Source of the DNA: CAIUMH01 sp037142475
GTDB lineage: Bacteria; Actinomycetota; Acidimicrobiia; Acidimicrobiales; RAAP-2
Assembly (NCBI GenBank): GCA_037142475.1
Contig: JBAXAR010000046.1
Location: 1 to 15,277, forward strand
Reading direction: 5' to 3'
Length of the DNA stretch: 15,277 nt
Part shown: positions 14,488 through 15,277 of the stretch, one piece after another
Layout: each line of letters opens with the position of its first letter
Position numbering within the stretch: the first letter of the stretch is position 1
The notes under the pieces: model-generated
Told to the model about the DNA's origin: nothing
The model's database searches: none
What the model saw: the letters and a program-made list of their open reading frames with translations, nothing else
Made by a program: the position numbers and the translations under genes

Positions 14488-15148
14488 CGAGAAGTCCAGG
14501 AAGCGCCGTTAAGGAGTCCAGGATGTGCGTCGCTCCGGCAGCCTCGAGTCGGGCGGCTCCATCAGTGCCACTCAGAACCCCCACCACCATTCCCGCCCCC
14601 GCTGCAACTCCAGCCTCCATGTCGCTTGCCGTGTCCCCGGCGACGACCACCGTGGCGAGGTCATCGATGCCAAGGCGACGCGCTGCTTCGAGAACCATGT
14701 CGGGGTGAGGACGACCCCTCCCCGCATCTGCTGGGCTGATGGCTACCGCAATAAGGTCTTGCCACGCCAGAGCATCGAGGAGTGCTTCTCTGGTGGAGGG
14801 AGAGAAGCCGGTCGTCAATGCCACGGCCACCCCTCGTCGCGGAAGTTCCTCAAGGAGCCATGGGACTCCGGCAATGGGCTGGGCGCCATCCATGGTCAGG
14901 CGAGCCGAGTACGCAGCCTCGAATGCTTGATTCGCTTCATCAGCCCGATTGGCCCCGAACAACTCCGTGAAGACGTCGATCTTTGATTGGCCCATGGTCT
15001 CGACCACGAAGGCGAGTGCGGCCGATCGCTCGGCGTGGCCTTCGGGAATACCGAGCGCATCGAGTGCATCGGCGAATGCCGCAAGGACAAGCCCACCATC
15101 CTCGATGGTCGTCCCCGCCATGTCAGCGATCAGCGCAGTCGGCCTCAT
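14480..15148 (-). CDS. Phosphonatase-like HAD hydrolase (PhnX-related)
   Basis: 222 aa. HAD motif I is DMAGTT at residues 9-14: nucleophile Asp9, and Ala11 where most HAD phosphatases have the second Asp. This is the mark of phosphonoacetaldehyde hydrolase (PhnX) and its close relatives. Motif II is LTTGF with Thr112. An Arg in GRGRPHPD (145-150) replaces the usual lysine, again as in PhnX. The last motif is GDTASDMEAG (Asp172, Asp176). In the cap, MGQSKIDVF has Lys56 at the MGxxK position of the PhnX Schiff-base lysine. Together these predict hydrolytic C-P bond cleavage of a phosphono-aldehyde, releasing phosphate. The ATG overlaps the stop of the upstream FAD oxidoreductase as ATGA. It is the only TAA-terminated gene in the window. 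The exact substrate is inferred, not shown. Confidence 0.85.
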   Translation of the reverse strand: MRPTALIADMAGTTIEDGGLVLAAFADALDALGIPEGHAERSAALAFVVETMGQSKIDVFTELFGANRADEANQAFEAAYSARLTMDGAQPIAGVPWLLEELPRRGVAVALTTGFSPSTREALLDALAWQDLIAVAISPADAGRGRPHPDMVLEAARRLGIDDLATVVVAGDTASDMEAGVAAGAGMVVGVLSGTDGAARLEAAGATHILDSLTALPGLLDL

Positions 15149-15277
15149 GCGAACGTCTCTTCAGCGATCGCTGGCGAGAGGGTCATTCCTCGACCACCCG
15201 GTCCTGTCACGGCGACGACACCATCAGCTATTTCCTCGCGGTAGTAAATCGGGCCCACTCCCTCAGGGAGGTCCAAC
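15145..15277 (-). CDS. FAD-dependent oxidoreductase (DAO family), C-terminal fragment at window edge
   Basis: Only the last 43 codons are inside the window; the gene continues beyond 15277. The visible part ends in VVAVTGPGGRGMTLSPAI followed by AEETFA and a TGA at 15145-15147. The GPGGRGMTLSPAIAE block is the C-terminal FAD-contacting segment of D-amino-acid-oxidase-type flavoproteins. The stop overlaps the ATG of the HAD gene as ATGA. From memory of the families, one DAO clade (TIGR03364) is known to sit next to phosphonatase-like HAD proteins (TIGR03351) and is proposed to deaminate an aminophosphonate to the aldehyde that the HAD enzyme cleaves. The family call rests on a short stretch plus this neighbour. 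Confidence 0.75.
   Translation of the reverse strand, partial: LDLPEGVGPIYYREEIADGVVAVTGPGGRGMTLSPAIAEETFA

Overview
The window looks like chromosomal DNA of a high-GC Gram-positive bacterium (Actinobacteriota). The support is the G+C-rich third positions, heavy TGA stop use (14 of 18 gene ends), GTG starts, a DUF3040 protein, an actinobacterial-type HNH protein and a 14-helix drug exporter with a cytoplasmic tail. The class Acidimicrobiia is my guess from the flavour of the proteins, not something the sequence proves. Genes are dense, often overlap by 4 bp (ATGA or GTGA), and show no insertion sequence, phage, CRISPR or plasmid hallmark. I see no tRNA or rRNA gene.

Layout. (a) 1-188: no supportable gene; a few short inverted repeats. 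(b) 189-3024, minus strand: an operon read DUF3040 membrane protein, ROK sugar kinase, 86-aa conserved hypothetical, HNH nuclease-like protein, divergent lipoate-protein-ligase-like protein. (c) 3025-3243: divergent promoter region. (d) 3244-4551, plus: multi-pass membrane protein of unknown function. (e) 4565-4807, minus: LapA/DUF1049-type two-helix membrane protein. (f) 4919-6966, plus: AMP-forming acyl-CoA synthetase translationally coupled to a low-molecular-weight protein tyrosine phosphatase. (g) 6980-8989, minus: DHA2-type MFS exporter with a C-terminal winged-helix-like domain, divergent from (h) 9121-11362, plus: an NhaA-type Na+/H+ antiporter and then a nitronate monooxygenase gene broken by one in-frame TGA. 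(i) 11426-12070, minus: MsrA. (j) 12184-14472, plus: a coiled-coil protein, a family 2 glycosyltransferase with an extra C-terminal region, and a Fur-family regulator. (k) 14480-15277, minus: a phosphonatase-like HAD hydrolase preceded by the 3' end of a FAD-dependent (DAO-type) oxidoreductase that runs off the window, a pair that suggests catabolism of an aminophosphonate.

Most of this is ordinary accessory and housekeeping metabolism. The points most worth a second look are the nonsense codon replacing a conserved glycine in the nitronate monooxygenase FMN-binding loop, the oxidoreductase/phosphonatase pair next to a Fur regulator, the transporter-regulator-like fusion, the two-part glycosyltransferase, and a hairpin that spans both stop codons at one convergent gene junction. 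I did not find evidence for a wholly new defence or mobile system.
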